60,241 bases of DNA from Carboxylicivirga fragile (GCA_025499625.1 JAFMVD010000036.1:1-60241); one strand, 5' to 3'; positions 34,820 through 44,079 are shown, counted from the first letter of the stretch. Notes: generated from the sequence alone by a model not told the origin. Translations and numbers: made by a program.

Positions 34820-36646
34820 TTATTCTTTTTTCTTTGGTTTACGATACTGACGTGAAAACTGATCGACACTGAATTTATGCGGATTCCAACCAGGAATTTC
34901 CTGCTGCCAATTGGCGCGCAAACTAATTTTATCATGATAATAAATGATCGACTCGGGTTGAATCCCCTCATAATAATTCCCACTATCCCATTGACCATTT
35001 CTGTTCTCATCAACTACAATGCGCAACATGTAATCGCCAGGATTTAAATATCGAAAACCTAACTTCCCTGATTTTGGTATTTCCAACTGTTGCACAACAA
35101 GCTCATTTTTATTCACCACTTGTAATAGCCAATTATCGGCTGGCTCTATTACATCAACGTAAACAGTACTATAATCCTCAAGCGACTTAATTGTAAAAGT
35201 TGCATTTACAGGCCCATTATGCAAGCCATAAATATCAACGATAGATGCAGAATCAATTTGCATTTCATACTTAGCTCCGGGCTCCCATCTGTGATCTACA
35301 CTATAATGGCGAATGCGCATGGTATCCTGCACCAATTCAAGATCTATCGGCTCCGGAATTGTATCATTATATTTAAAAAACTGAATAGCATTTTTATCAA
35401 AGCTAATCGCCGGTGATTCTAAATAAAAATTGAATGTCCCAAAAACATCAATCTTGCTTTTCACATCCTTTAGCTTAAGCAATTTTATTGGCTCCGGTTC
35501 GTCATCCTTTTTCTTCTTCTTTTTCTTCTTCTTTTCATCCTCACCCACCTTAAAATGATACATGGCAATGGTGTCAATCTTTTCGAAAGCTACATCCATA
35601 GAATCGCGCATGATATAGCTCAAATTAATCGATAAAGAATCTTGCTTATAAATAGTACTATCGGTTAACCAATAGGTAACCGTATCGTTATTAAGAGAAC
35701 GCTCCACCATAAAAACATCTTCCAGCTCATCTTGCCCGGTGAAACTTATTTTAGCGTCTTCTTCCAAAGGTCGATTAAAGAAGTAAGTTAATTTTGCTGC
35801 TTCTTTTCGCTCCTCACTTAGCAGGTACTGGTTCTTATAATCATGCTGAAATACAAACAACTCAACACTATCTGGAATATAAACCAATTCAGTACGATAA
35901 TGTAAAGAATCCGTTTCGAGCGAATCAATGTGAATGGTATCAACAAATTCGCGGTACTCATACGATGGCTCAACAACAATATCAGACCATCCCATAATTT
36001 CGCCAGGCTGGTCAAACTTATAATTACGATTGGCATCATCCAGCGCATACAATCGGTATTGACCAGGACGAATATTTTTGAGCGTAAATTGGCCCACCGA
36101 ATTTGTTTTTGCCAAACGGATAGGTACCAAGGTTTGAACAGCAGTATCATTTAAGTTTTCATGTAGAAGAACAAACACCCCTTCGGAAGGAGCCAAATCC
36201 ATAGCTTCCCATACATTACCAGATATTTGTAAAGAATCAATGAATTCGCCGGTTGAAAAGGAGAAACTATACGATTCCAAAACATTACTTTCATTATTGT
36301 CCTCAATAGCATCGGCAAAATCAAGTGTATAGGTTGCATTGGGCTGAAGGTCTTCGTTAAAGATTACCTCCAAACGATTTCCTCTGGCTTCAACAGTTGG
36401 CGCTTCATTCATGGGCGGCGAAACAACAAACTTCTCCCGAACATTATTAAGCTTTATCAGCTCATCAAATTCAATACTAACTTCGTTTTTCTGATAATTC
36501 AAAGCATTAGCGCGAGGCGTTGATTTAACAACCACAGGCGGCAACTCATCTTTTTCACCACCGGTAGGCATTCCAACATTGGCACACGAATACATCATGA
36601 GAAAAATCCCAACAAAGACACCTATTTGATATAATTTATTTTTCAA
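34820..36646 (-). CDS. Ig-like (SbsA/Big_5) domain lipoprotein
   Basis: A 608-residue surface or periplasmic lipoprotein. After a lipobox (MMYSCANVG) comes TGGEKDELPPVV and a Big_5 Ig-like domain (IEFDEL...NATYTLDF), then a prealbumin-like segment (GQFTLKNIRPGQYRLYALDDANRN) and a long beta-rich region. The latter contains a run of nine Lys between two acidic stretches. The open frame reaches 36781, but a TAAATTTG -7 box at 36668-36675 lies inside it, and TTG at 36646 directly precedes the signal peptide. I therefore choose that TTG start. The function is unknown; similar proteins are common in Bacteroidota. Confidence 0.8.
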   Translation of the reverse strand: MKNKLYQIGVFVGIFLMMYSCANVGMPTGGEKDELPPVVVKSTPRANALNYQKNEVSIEFDELIKLNNVREKFVVSPPMNEAPTVEARGNRLEVIFNEDLQPNATYTLDFADAIEDNNESNVLESYSFSFSTGEFIDSLQISGNVWEAMDLAPSEGVFVLLHENLNDTAVQTLVPIRLAKTNSVGQFTLKNIRPGQYRLYALDDANRNYKFDQPGEIMGWSDIVVEPSYEYREFVDTIHIDSLETDSLHYRTELVYIPDSVELFVFQHDYKNQYLLSEERKEAAKLTYFFNRPLEEDAKISFTGQDELEDVFMVERSLNNDTVTYWLTDSTIYKQDSLSINLSYIMRDSMDVAFEKIDTIAMYHFKVGEDEKKKKKKKKKDDEPEPIKLLKLKDVKSKIDVFGTFNFYLESPAISFDKNAIQFFKYNDTIPEPIDLELVQDTMRIRHYSVDHRWEPGAKYEMQIDSASIVDIYGLHNGPVNATFTIKSLEDYSTVYVDVIEPADNWLLQVVNKNELVVQQLEIPKSGKLGFRYLNPGDYMLRIVVDENRNGQWDSGNYYEGIQPESIIYYHDKISLRANWQQEIPGWNPHKFSVDQFSRQYRKPKKKE

Positions 36647-36667
36647 AACCGATCCGTTTATTTTTGG

Positions 36668-36675
36668 CAAATTTA
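36668..36675 (-). promoter_or_regulatory. -7 box for the Ig-like lipoprotein operon
   Basis: TAAATTTG on the reverse strand, with TTTA about 20 bases upstream as a weak -33. It places the RNA start about 15 bases before the TTG codon at 36646. Confidence 0.5.
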
Positions 36676-36771
36676 AAAGAATAAAATTTAAGACCCTAAA
36701 TATACATAGCACACTTCTTTTCAGCATCAAGAAGTGAAAGTTTAAAGTGAAATATCTGGTAAATTTTCCAA

Positions 36772-36801
36772 TTGTAAGCAAACTAAAAAATGATAACTTT
36801 G
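36772..36801 (+). promoter_or_regulatory. Promoter of the coiled-coil membrane protein
   Basis: TTG at 36772-36774, a spacer of 19 bases and TAACTTTG at 36794-36801 form a near-ideal Bacteroidota promoter 34 bases ahead of the ATG. Confidence 0.8.
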
Positions 36802-36835
36802 CGTTCGTAGATAAAACACCTACTTTAACTTTATT

Positions 36836-37726
36836 ATGGAAGAAGCAACAAGCAAGTCATCAAACAGTAAACTTGTTTACATCATATCTGGTATTGCCAT
36901 TGTAATAATTGCAGCCATCACTTATATGTATTTTAGTAATCGCAGTGAATACCAAGCTGTGGTTGAAGAATTAAATGAGGAGAAAGTATTACTAACAGAG
37001 GAGTTTCAAATACTTGCCTTGGATTATGACTCATTAAATTCATCGAACGATACGCTTAACTTAATGCTTGAGCAAGAGCGTGAAAAGATTTCGCATCTGA
37101 TCGAAGAAATAAAAACAGTTAAGGCAACCAATTCATCTAAAATTAGGGAGTACAAAAAAGAACTTAGTTCGCTTCGTAATGTGATGCGCAATTTTGTTGT
37201 GCAGATTGATTCGCTAAACCAACGTAACCAAGAATTAACTGCCGAGAATAAAAAATACCGCAAACGCTACGACAATATTCAAGACTCATTTAAAGAGCTG
37301 GAAAAGCAGAAGGAACAATTGGTAGAAAAAATTGAAATTGCCTCACAGCTCGAAACTATGAACTACGAGGTTGAGGGGCTCAATAAGAAGAACCGGGCAA
37401 CCAAGAAGGCTCGCAATGTTTCCAAAATAAAAGTTTGCTTCACCATTCAAAAAAACATTACATCCTCCATTGGCGAGAAAAATATTTACCTACGCTTAAT
37501 GCGACCTGACAATACCTTATTGGTACAATCAATTAGTGATTTATTCGAGTACGAAGGTGAAGAGATCAACTTTTCTGCCAGTCGCGTAATTGAATATGGC
37601 GGTGAAGAATTAGATGTTTGTGTATTCTATAATGCCGAGGAAGGCGAATTGCTATCTGGAACCTATGAAGCCGATTTATTTGCCGATGGTTTTAATATTG
37701 GTACTACAAGCTTTGAATTGAAATAG
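36836..37726 (+). CDS. Membrane-anchored coiled-coil protein of unknown function
   Basis: A 296-residue protein with one N-terminal membrane helix (about residues 13-30), a long coiled coil (about 37-190, rich in Glu, Lys, Leu) and a compact beta-rich C-terminal domain (about 200-296, with KVCFTIQKN and LDVCVFYNAEEGELLSGTYEADLF). I have seen similar proteins throughout Bacteroidota, sometimes mislabelled as chromosome-partitioning proteins. The coiled coil should project the C-terminal domain into the periplasm or along the membrane. Function is not known. Confidence 0.85.
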   Translation: MEEATSKSSNSKLVYIISGIAIVIIAAITYMYFSNRSEYQAVVEELNEEKVLLTEEFQILALDYDSLNSSNDTLNLMLEQEREKISHLIEEIKTVKATNSSKIREYKKELSSLRNVMRNFVVQIDSLNQRNQELTAENKKYRKRYDNIQDSFKELEKQKEQLVEKIEIASQLETMNYEVEGLNKKNRATKKARNVSKIKVCFTIQKNITSSIGEKNIYLRLMRPDNTLLVQSISDLFEYEGEEINFSASRVIEYGGEELDVCVFYNAEEGELLSGTYEADLFADGFNIGTTSFELK

Positions 37727-37764
37727 CTAATTTCAATTCAAAGCATCTATTGTAATTTATTAAA

Positions 37765-39381
37765 ATGCAATGTTTAATTGAATTTAAGAATAATATAGAC
37801 TCGGTAATCCTACCTGAGCACTTTACCAACCCATTCAATTACACACCTCATCCGCTGTGCGTACTTGCAGCTAAACAAATACAATCAGATCTCCTGATTC
37901 AGGATTCCCACATCAAAGGAAAGATGTATGGCGTTTTAATTATTGAAGATAACGATGGCAAAATAGGCTTTCTTGCCGCCTATTCGGGCAATGAGCAAAA
38001 CTCATGCACAAGCATTCCTTTTGTTCCTCAAGTGTTTGAAATTACAAATCCCGATGGGTTTTTCCGGAAAGGAGAAGCTGAATTAAATAAGATTAATCAC
38101 TTAATTTTCGAAGCTGAAAACTCTCCCTTGTTGCAACAACTCATTTGTGAATTAAACACTGCAAAAGACAAAGCTGATGATGCGATTAAAACAAGTAAAA
38201 TAGCCCTTGCCACTTCAAAAAAGAAAAGACAGATAAAACGAATCGAGATCGAAAAAGAAGCAGATCAAGAAGAGCTCCTGAATCAACTCATCAAAGAAAG
38301 TCAGACCGAGAAAAGTAATTTTAATAAGCTTAAAAAAGAACACAAAAAGAACATCGAAGAGAAACAATATAAGTTGCACGCATATGTTCGGAAAATAAGT
38401 GAATTAAAAAGTTTACGCAAAACAAAATCAGCTCAGCTTCAAAAGCGCCTATTCGACAGTTACCTTTTTTTAAACCGTGAGGGAGATGTAAAAAGTGCCA
38501 GTACTATCTTTAGCCAGACAGATGCGAATGTACCTCCAGCTGGAGCAGGCGACTGCTGTGCTCCTAAATTATTACAATATGCCTTTCAACATCAACTGAA
38601 GCCATTGGCCATGGCAGAATTTTGGTGGGGACCATCTCCCAAAAAAGAAATTCGGAAACATGCTTATTTCTATCCTGCCTGCAAAAGTAAGTGCGAACCC
38701 ATACTCGGCCATATGCTAACGGGATTGAACATTGAAACTTCAAAACAAAAAGGCAAAACTTTATCCATAGAAATACTCTATGAAGATGATGCCATTGCCA
38801 TCATCAACAAACCAGCCGGCTTATTATCCATTCCAGGCAAAGAAGAAGCTGAGTCGGTATTCACACAAGCAAAAGCGCTTTATCCTAAAGCCACTGGTCC
38901 ACTTGTTGTACACCGTCTCGACATGGCTACTTCGGGCATAATGATTCTTGCCAAAACAAAAGCTGCACATGAAAACCTACAGAAACAGTTTCTTGATAAA
39001 ACCATCCAGAAAAGATATGTGGCACTATTAGATGGGTTAATTAAAGAAAATTCAGGAACTATTGAATTGCCGCTTCGTGTTGATTTAAATGATCGACCAC
39101 GCCAATTAGTTTGTAGGGAATATGGCAAACCGGCCCTCACCAAGTGGGAAGTGATTGAGCGAACTAAAACACAAACTTTAGTGCACTTCTATCCCATCAC
39201 AGGCCGCACTCACCAATTGCGTGTACATGCGGCTCACCCGCTCGGACTAAACACGCCTATTGTTGGTGACGAATTATATGGACTTAAAGCAGAACGATTG
39301 CTATTGCATGCCGAAGAAATAAGTTTTATTCATCCTGAAACATTAGCTGAAATGAGCTTCAGTTGTAAATCAGAGTTTTAA
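37765..39381 (+). CDS. RluA-family pseudouridine synthase with long N-terminal extension
   Basis: A 538-residue protein. Residues about 325-538 are the RluA catalytic domain with HRLDMATSGIMILAK (catalytic Asp), GRTHQLRVHAAHPLG and LLLHAEEISF. The first 325 residues hold an N-terminal domain, a charged coiled coil (about 140-230) and a conserved module with PPAGAGDCCAPKLL, AEFWWGPSP and CKSKCEPILGHML. This long form is known in several phyla. The RNA target is not known. It lies 38 bp behind the coiled-coil gene. Confidence 0.93.
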   Translation: MQCLIEFKNNIDSVILPEHFTNPFNYTPHPLCVLAAKQIQSDLLIQDSHIKGKMYGVLIIEDNDGKIGFLAAYSGNEQNSCTSIPFVPQVFEITNPDGFFRKGEAELNKINHLIFEAENSPLLQQLICELNTAKDKADDAIKTSKIALATSKKKRQIKRIEIEKEADQEELLNQLIKESQTEKSNFNKLKKEHKKNIEEKQYKLHAYVRKISELKSLRKTKSAQLQKRLFDSYLFLNREGDVKSASTIFSQTDANVPPAGAGDCCAPKLLQYAFQHQLKPLAMAEFWWGPSPKKEIRKHAYFYPACKSKCEPILGHMLTGLNIETSKQKGKTLSIEILYEDDAIAIINKPAGLLSIPGKEEAESVFTQAKALYPKATGPLVVHRLDMATSGIMILAKTKAAHENLQKQFLDKTIQKRYVALLDGLIKENSGTIELPLRVDLNDRPRQLVCREYGKPALTKWEVIERTKTQTLVHFYPITGRTHQLRVHAAHPLGLNTPIVGDELYGLKAERLLLHAEEISFIHPETLAEMSFSCKSEF

Positions 39382-39392
39382 CTATAAAACCC

Positions 39393-39438
39393 GTTAAGCC
39401 TAGCACGTGATAGCAATCGCAGTCGCTACGTTTTAGGC
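39393..39438. repeat. Degenerate direct repeat flanking the TA module, left copy
   Basis: TTAAGC...GATAGcAaTCGCAgTCG matches, at about 22 of 30 positions over the GATAG-onward part, the sequence at 40078-40121 on the other side of the toxin-antitoxin genes. Confidence 0.4.
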
Positions 39439-39482
39439 CACCTTTTACAAACGACGAAGTTGCCCACCTTCACCAAGCGGTG

Positions 39483-39776
39483 TTATTTCCTTTTCTTCCA
39501 GATTTTTGGACTCCGACTTGTATGCATGATTGCCAAAACATATATGGTATCTTTTTCCACCGTGAAAAATATTCCATAAGGAAAACGAACCGTTAAAGCT
39601 CTCTTCAAACCTTTATAAACAACCTGATAATTATTTGGATTTCGCTGTATTGCATTTATAGTGGCCTCCAATGCAAGTAAAAACTCATTCCCTAATCCTT
39701 CTCTTTTTCCATTGTACCAATTTGCTGCATCTTTTATATCTTCTTCAGCAAATGGCTTGATGATGAGCTCATACAT
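39483..39776 (-). CDS. RelE/ParE-family toxin
   Basis: A 97-residue toxin: YELIIKPFAEEDIKDAANWY at the start and FPYGIFFTVEKDTIYVLAIMH near the end, with basic residues in the last turn. ParE-type members poison DNA gyrase and RelE-type members cleave mRNA on the ribosome; sequence alone does not separate them, though the acidic first helix is more ParE-like. Its ATG overlaps the antitoxin stop by one base (TAATG), implying coupled translation. Confidence 0.93.
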   Translation of the reverse strand: MYELIIKPFAEEDIKDAANWYNGKREGLGNEFLLALEATINAIQRNPNNYQVVYKGLKRALTVRFPYGIFFTVEKDTIYVLAIMHTSRSPKIWKKRK

Positions 39777-39985
39777 TAGAACTGCTTTTTAACTCTCGCT
39801 TTTACATCGGCCCAACTGGATCCTTCACTTGGATTATTTTTATGTGCTTCTATTCGAGTATCTAGAAGCTCTGTTACTTCATCAGATAATTCAAGCTTTT
39901 CATCGTCTTCTGCAATACTATCCCAAATGGCTTCTACCATTAATATACGTTCTGAAACACTGAGTTTTAATATGTCTTGCATCAT
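39776..39985 (-). CDS. Addiction-module antitoxin (TIGR02574-type)
   Basis: A 69-residue acidic protein with LSVSERILMVEAIWDSI near the start and SWADVKARVKKQF at the end, as in the antitoxins paired with these toxins. It precedes the toxin, the usual order. A TAACTTTG box at 39999-40006 ends only 4 bases before an ATG at 39994, so the RNA would start at or inside that codon; I prefer ATG 39985, or a leaderless start. Confidence 0.9.
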   Translation of the reverse strand: MMQDILKLSVSERILMVEAIWDSIAEDDEKLELSDEVTELLDTRIEAHKNNPSEGSSWADVKARVKKQF

Positions 39986-39998
39986 CCTTGTCATTGTA

Positions 39999-40006
39999 CA
40001 AAGTTA
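39999..40006 (-). promoter_or_regulatory. -7 box for the toxin-antitoxin operon
   Basis: TAACTTTG on the reverse strand is a perfect TAnnTTTG match. No TTG lies at the normal -33 spacing; a TTG on this strand is 14 bases upstream. Confidence 0.5.
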
Positions 40007-40077
40007 ACTTTTTTCTATATCAAAGCACATTATTTCAATGGATGATATATTTTCAACTCTTTTTGTAAACCTTTTAT

Positions 40078-40121
40078 TAAGCGCGAATCGCGATAGAATT
40101 CGCAATCGTTAAATCTTAGCC
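40078..40121. repeat. Degenerate direct repeat flanking the TA module, right copy
   Basis: TTAAGCGCGAATCGCGATAG followed by AATTCGCAATCG matches the left copy at 39393. It also contains a small inverted repeat, GCGAAT / ATTCGC. Confidence 0.4.
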
Positions 40122-40164
40122 GACAAGGTCTCTGCCCTGATTAGAAACTTTAAAAAAACAGCAT

Positions 40165-40962
40165 TTACAAAGGTAAATTAATCTCATTTTCCTTACGCGA
40201 TTGATGTTTTTCAACAAAACGTTTCTTGGTAATCTGATACATCAAACCTTTAAACTTACGGGCTTCATAAGGACACATTTCTATGCAGCGGGCACATGCA
40301 ATGCATTTCTTCTTATCCGTTTTCTTTGGGTTATCACGACTAATGGCCCCTGTTGGGCACGAGCGCGTACAAATATTGCAGAAATTACAATCAGATGTAG
40401 ACTTAACAACGGCTGGCACCACACCTTTAGGGCGATTGGAGGGAATGATATCAGTGTCTAGCTCACCTTTTAAGGTAATGCGTGAATGCTTTACACTCTG
40501 TTTGCCAAACGTTCTTGCCTTGGCCAAATCATTTTCATCAGGACGTCCCTTTCCTAACTCTGGAAACATGGAATGACGCGATACAAAAGCTCCTGAACTA
40601 ATGGGCACAAATCCTGCTTTAACACAGATATTACTTAGCTCACTTAAGGTATCTTCGTAATGGCAGTTACCGTAAGCGCAAGCCACTATCGCTCGCGCTC
40701 CCTGACCTTTTATTTTAGAAATTAACTGAGCGGCAATAGGAGGCACTTTACCCGAGAATGCAGGCACCCCAACTACAGCTATATCATCTGCCTTCAGCTC
40801 AATGGTTTTATGTAATCCTTGTGTAATATCATGAATAATAAACTCATCAGAGATACCACTTGCAATTGCTTCAACAATCTTCTTTGTTGAGCGAGCCGGA
40901 CTAAAAAAGATGGCATGCACCTTTCTGTTATTGCTGAGAGCTGAGCCTGTATTTTGCAACAT
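40165..40962 (-). CDS. EFR1-family ferredoxin with flavodoxin-like domain
   Basis: A 265-residue redox protein. The N-terminal part is flavodoxin-like (IFFSPARSTKKIVEAIA, ending about residue 165). The C-terminus binds two 4Fe-4S clusters through C192-x2-C195-x2-C198-x3-C202-P and C220-x2-C223-x2-C226-x3-C230-P. This is the EFR1-family domain order. It should pass electrons between FMN and Fe-S centres in the cytoplasm; the partner is unknown. It has its own -7 box at 40998-41005. Confidence 0.92.
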   Translation of the reverse strand: MLQNTGSALSNNRKVHAIFFSPARSTKKIVEAIASGISDEFIIHDITQGLHKTIELKADDIAVVGVPAFSGKVPPIAAQLISKIKGQGARAIVACAYGNCHYEDTLSELSNICVKAGFVPISSGAFVSRHSMFPELGKGRPDENDLAKARTFGKQSVKHSRITLKGELDTDIIPSNRPKGVVPAVVKSTSDCNFCNICTRSCPTGAISRDNPKKTDKKKCIACARCIEMCPYEARKFKGLMYQITKKRFVEKHQSRKENEINLPL

Positions 40963-40997
40963 AATTTAAGCTGAACTATTCTTTCAATATTTTGCTG

Positions 40998-41005
40998 CAA
41001 AAATA
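40998..41005 (-). promoter_or_regulatory. -7 box for the EFR1 ferredoxin gene
   Basis: TATTTTTG on the reverse strand, with TTT about 19 bases upstream as a weak -33. The leader to the ATG at 40962 is about 30 bases. Confidence 0.5.
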
Positions 41006-41111
41006 TTGCTTAATTCTAGCTCATAAATTGATCAATGTCAGGTTTAAAAATGTTACTAAACACAATTCTGAATGAATAAGTTGTCAATTTCTAAACAGTA
41101 ACGAATAATCT

Positions 41112-41150
41112 AAAAAAAAGCTCCTAACCTCAACAATAGAGATTAGGAGC
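41112..41150 (-). terminator. Terminator of ywbE
   Basis: GCTCCTAAcCTC / GAGaTTAGGAGC (41120-41131, 41139-41150) with eight T residues following on the reverse strand. It ends 22 bp past the ywbE stop. Confidence 0.92.
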
Positions 41151-41172
41151 CAATAAATTTCCTTTTAAACTA

Positions 41173-41367
41173 TTACAGCTTAATCATCTTCACTCTTCCC
41201 ACTTGTCCGGTCTTCAATCGACACTCAATCCCTTTAAGTTGAAATGCAACATCCTCTAATACGTCAAGAACAACCCCATGAGTTAAAGTTCCTGAGCGCT
41301 CATCTTGCTTCTGAAGAATAGCTACCTTAGTTCCTTTCTTAATGTTTTTTCTTTCTCTCCCGTCCAT
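41173..41367 (-). CDS. ywbE: YwbE family protein (DUF2196)
   Basis: A 64-residue small basic protein: DGRERKNIKKGTKVAILQK, DERSGTLTHGVVLDVL and a C-terminal LKTGQVGRVKMI. This is the YwbE pattern, a beta-rich KOW-like fold of unknown function found in many bacteria. ATG 41367 gives the family's usual length; the frame continues to 41394. It is a single-gene unit with its own terminator. Confidence 0.9.
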   Translation of the reverse strand: MDGRERKNIKKGTKVAILQKQDERSGTLTHGVVLDVLEDVAFQLKGIECRLKTGQVGRVKMIKL

Positions 41368-41450
41368 GTCTATACTATACAAATTGTTTCCCAACCTTAC
41401 TTAACCACAACAACACTTTAACCAAACGTATCACATATGTGTCCCTACAT

Positions 41451-41490
41451 AAAAAGGATGATTTCCATCTTACTGAAAATCATCCTTTTA
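41451..41490 (-). terminator. Terminator downstream of tRNA-Cys
   Basis: AAAAGGATGATTT / AAATCATCCTTTT (13-bp arms) lies 14 bases past the tRNA 3' end and ends in T residues on the reverse strand. Confidence 0.8.
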
Positions 41491-41503
41491 CCATTTAAAG
41501 CAG

Positions 41504-41574
41504 AGGTTCCTGGCGGACTCGAACCGCCGTACCTGGTTTTGCAGACCAGTGCCTAGCCACTCGGCCAAGGAACC
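41504..41574 (-). tRNA. tRNA-Cys (anticodon GCA)
   Basis: A full cloverleaf folds on the reverse strand: acceptor GGTTCCT / AGGAACC, discriminator U73 as usual for tRNA-Cys, anticodon stem CTGGT / ACCAG around CTGCAAA (anticodon GCA), and T arm GGCGG-TTCGAGT-CCGCC. CCA is not encoded. Confidence 0.97.
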
Positions 41575-41624
41575 ATTGTTTTCGGGGTGCAAATATAAGT
41601 AATAATTTTATTCCCCTACAACTT

Positions 41625-41819
41625 TTAATCTTTCTTTTTAGCGTATTTTGGCAGACAGGAAGGACACAAGCAATCCTTGTATTTATCAGACAATAACTTA
41701 AAGGTTTCTTTACTTACTTCAAAACTGTAGCACCAACAAGCTTGATCAGTGTTAGCATAACATTGAAACTTAGCCTGACACTTGGGACAGACTTTATCTT
41801 TAACCCCAGACTTTCCCAT
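41625..41819 (-). CDS. Cysteine-rich CWC family protein
   Basis: A 64-residue protein with eight cysteines: VCPKCQAKFQC, the hallmark ACWCYSF, and CLCPSC. Spacing in pairs suggests a zinc-ribbon-like metal site. The CWC family has no known function. It starts one base after the folB stop and is probably co-transcribed with it. Confidence 0.9.
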   Translation of the reverse strand: MGKSGVKDKVCPKCQAKFQCYANTDQACWCYSFEVSKETFKLLSDKYKDCLCPSCLPKYAKKKD

Positions 41820-41820
41820 C

Positions 41821-42189
41821 TTAATTAGTTAAAGTAACACTAACACAGCGCATTTGCCCGCCCATTGGAGGATTCATCTTCGATACCTTCACCTTAAGCT
41901 TAATGATATACGGAAATTTAGCCATAATACTATCAATCATCCGCTTTGTTAAATGTTCCAATAAGTGCGAATTCTGCATTATCTGCTCTTTCACCAATTC
42001 ATAAACAGCCACATAATTCAAAGCATCCTGTATATCGTCTGTTTGAGTAGCCTTAGCACACTCTGTTTCGAGACTCACATTTACCAAAAAACGGTTACCA
42101 ACCACCTGCTCCTCTTCAAAACATCCGTGGTAAGCATAAAACTCCATCTCCTCCAATTCGATCAGTCCAAGTAACTTTTCTTCCTTCAT
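41821..42189 (-). CDS. folB: Dihydroneopterin aldolase
   Basis: A 122-residue enzyme of folate synthesis that splits dihydroneopterin into hydroxymethyl-dihydropterin and glycolaldehyde. Motifs: MEFYAYHGCFEEEQ, the active-site YELVKEQIMQ region and the Lys in VKVSKMNPPM. The ATG at 42189 gives typical length. The frame extends to 42228 without adding conserved sequence. It is divergent from glnS. Confidence 0.93.
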   Translation of the reverse strand: MKEEKLLGLIELEEMEFYAYHGCFEEEQVVGNRFLVNVSLETECAKATQTDDIQDALNYVAVYELVKEQIMQNSHLLEHLTKRMIDSIMAKFPYIIKLKVKVSKMNPPMGGQMRCVSVTLTN

Positions 42190-42257
42190 ATGCTTAATTT
42201 TTTGCCGAAAATAATCTTTTATACGCAATTGAGCAGAAATTTAAGCTTAAAAACAAT

Positions 42258-42265
42258 TACTTTTG
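42258..42265 (+). promoter_or_regulatory. -7 box for glnS
   Basis: TACTTTTG matches TAnnTTTG and lies 55 bases before the ATG at 42321. The -33 is not evident. Confidence 0.5.
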
Positions 42266-42320
42266 TGCTTCGTGCTTGCAGACAGCACTCTCAAATTGAA
42301 CATACTTGAATATTATACAG

Positions 42321-44030
42321 ATGGAGCCGAACGATACGATCAAGACAAATTTTATTCATCAGGAAATTGATAGCGACTTAAACGAAAATAAAAATGGAGG
42401 CGCTGTACTTACGCGTTTTCCGCCAGAGCCAAATGGCTATTTGCATATCGGACACGCCAAATCGATATGTCTGAATTTTGGTTTGGGAAAATATTATAAA
42501 GGAGGTACTAACCTTCGTTTTGATGACACCAACCCTACCAAAGAAGATACTGAATATGTAGATTCAATTAAGGAAGATGTTAATTGGTTAGGTTTTGAAT
42601 GGAATGATGAGCCAAAATTTACATCTGATTATTTCGAGCAATTATACGACTGGGCTGTTATCTTGATTAAAAAAGGTAAAGCCTATGTTGATGATCAGAG
42701 TGCTGAAATAATTGCTTCACAAAAAGGAACTCCAACTGTTCCTGGCACAGAAAGCCCATTTAGAAACAGAAGTGTTGAAGAAAACCTGGATTTGTTCGAG
42801 CGTATGCGCAAGGGTGAATTTCAGAATGGTGAATGTGTATTACGTGCCAAAATCGATATGGCCTCATCCAACATGCACATGCGCGATCCGCTAATGTACC
42901 GTATTATTCATGCAAATCATCACCGTACGGGCAACGATTGGTGTATCTACCCTATGTATGACTATGCGCACGGACAAGGGGACTTTATTGAAGGCATTAC
43001 ACATTCGATATGCACCTTGGAATTTGAAGTTCATCGTCCATTATACGAATGGTTCTTAAACGCTATTCTTGATGAATTACCGGAGCGTCCGGTTGCGACA
43101 CCTCGTCAGATTGAATTCGCACGCTTAAACCTTAACTACACCGTTATGAGTAAGCGTAAGCTGCTTCAATTGGTGAATGAAAATTACGTTGCTGGCTGGG
43201 ATGATCCACGCATGCCAACGGTTTCTGGCTTACGCCGTAGAGGATATACGCCCGAATCTATTCGTCGCTTTGCAGATGAAATAGGTATTGCCAAACGTGA
43301 AAACATTATAGACGTTGCTCTTTTGGAGCATTGCATTCGCGAAGACCTTAACAAACGTGCACCGCGTGTTTATGCGGTTCTTAATCCGGTTAAGGTTATA
43401 ATCACCAACTTCCCAGAAGGTGAAGTAGAATGGATGGAAGCCATCAATAATCCGGAAGATGAAACAATGGGATCGCGCACTTTGCCATTTAGCCGTGAGA
43501 TTTACATTGAGCGTGATGACTTCATGGAAAATGCACCTCGCAAGTTTTTCCGCATGGATGTTGGTCGAGAAGTGCGCCTAAAGAACGCTTACATCGTAAA
43601 ATGCGAAGACATCAAAAAGGATGAAAACGGTGAAATAACTGAAATTTACTGCACTTACGATCCTGATACAAAGAGTGGTATGGAAGGCAGTAAGCGTAAG
43701 GTAAAAGGCACCTTGCATTGGGTAAGCATCGAACACAGCAAACAGGTTCAGGTGAAACAATACGATCGCCTATTCATGGATGAGGCGCCTGATGCTAATA
43801 AGGAAAAAGATTTTCTTGAGTTATTAAATCCTGATTCTTTATCAGTTGTTAATACCTGTTTTATTGAGCCGAATTACATGGATGCCAACTCAAAATTTGC
43901 GGATGGTATACAACGATTCCAATTCCAACGCTTGGGTTATTTCTGCATCGATAAGGCCTCCAAAGAAGATGATGTGATTTTCAACCGCACGGTAACTCTT
44001 AAAGACAGTTGGAGCAAGAAGAAAAAATAA
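42321..44030 (+). CDS. glnS: Glutaminyl-tRNA synthetase
   Basis: A 569-residue class I synthetase. The HIGH motif is [15 protein letters not shown] and the KMSKS counterpart is VMSKRKL. The GlnRS-specific anticodon-binding beta-barrels fill the C-terminal half. It charges tRNA-Gln directly, so the organism need not use the Glu-tRNA(Gln) amidotransferase route for Gln. ATG 42321 is preferred over a TTG at 42306. It is convergent with gltX. Confidence 0.97.
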   Translation: MEPNDTIKTNFIHQEIDSDLNENKNGGAVLTRFPPEPNGYLHIGHAKSICLNFGLGKYYKGGTNLRFDDTNPTKEDTEYVDSIKEDVNWLGFEWNDEPKFTSDYFEQLYDWAVILIKKGKAYVDDQSAEIIASQKGTPTVPGTESPFRNRSVEENLDLFERMRKGEFQNGECVLRAKIDMASSNMHMRDPLMYRIIHANHHRTGNDWCIYPMYDYAHGQGDFIEGITHSICTLEFEVHRPLYEWFLNAILDELPERPVATPRQIEFARLNLNYTVMSKRKLLQLVNENYVAGWDDPRMPTVSGLRRRGYTPESIRRFADEIGIAKRENIIDVALLEHCIREDLNKRAPRVYAVLNPVKVIITNFPEGEVEWMEAINNPEDETMGSRTLPFSREIYIERDDFMENAPRKFFRMDVGREVRLKNAYIVKCEDIKKDENGEITEIYCTYDPDTKSGMEGSKRKVKGTLHWVSIEHSKQVQVKQYDRLFMDEAPDANKEKDFLELLNPDSLSVVNTCFIEPNYMDANSKFADGIQRFQFQRLGYFCIDKASKEDDVIFNRTVTLKDSWSKKKK

Positions 44031-44039
44031 TAGCTAATG

Positions 44040-44075
44040 GTTAATTATCAATGATTAATTGTTAATTGTTAATTG
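44040..44075. repeat. Short AT-rich tandem repeat (TTAATTG units)
   Basis: Several imperfect copies of a 7-base unit, TTAATTG, stand in tandem just past the glnS stop. Such tracts are frequent in Bacteroidota intergenic DNA. Confidence 0.6.
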
Positions 44076-44079
44076 AAAA

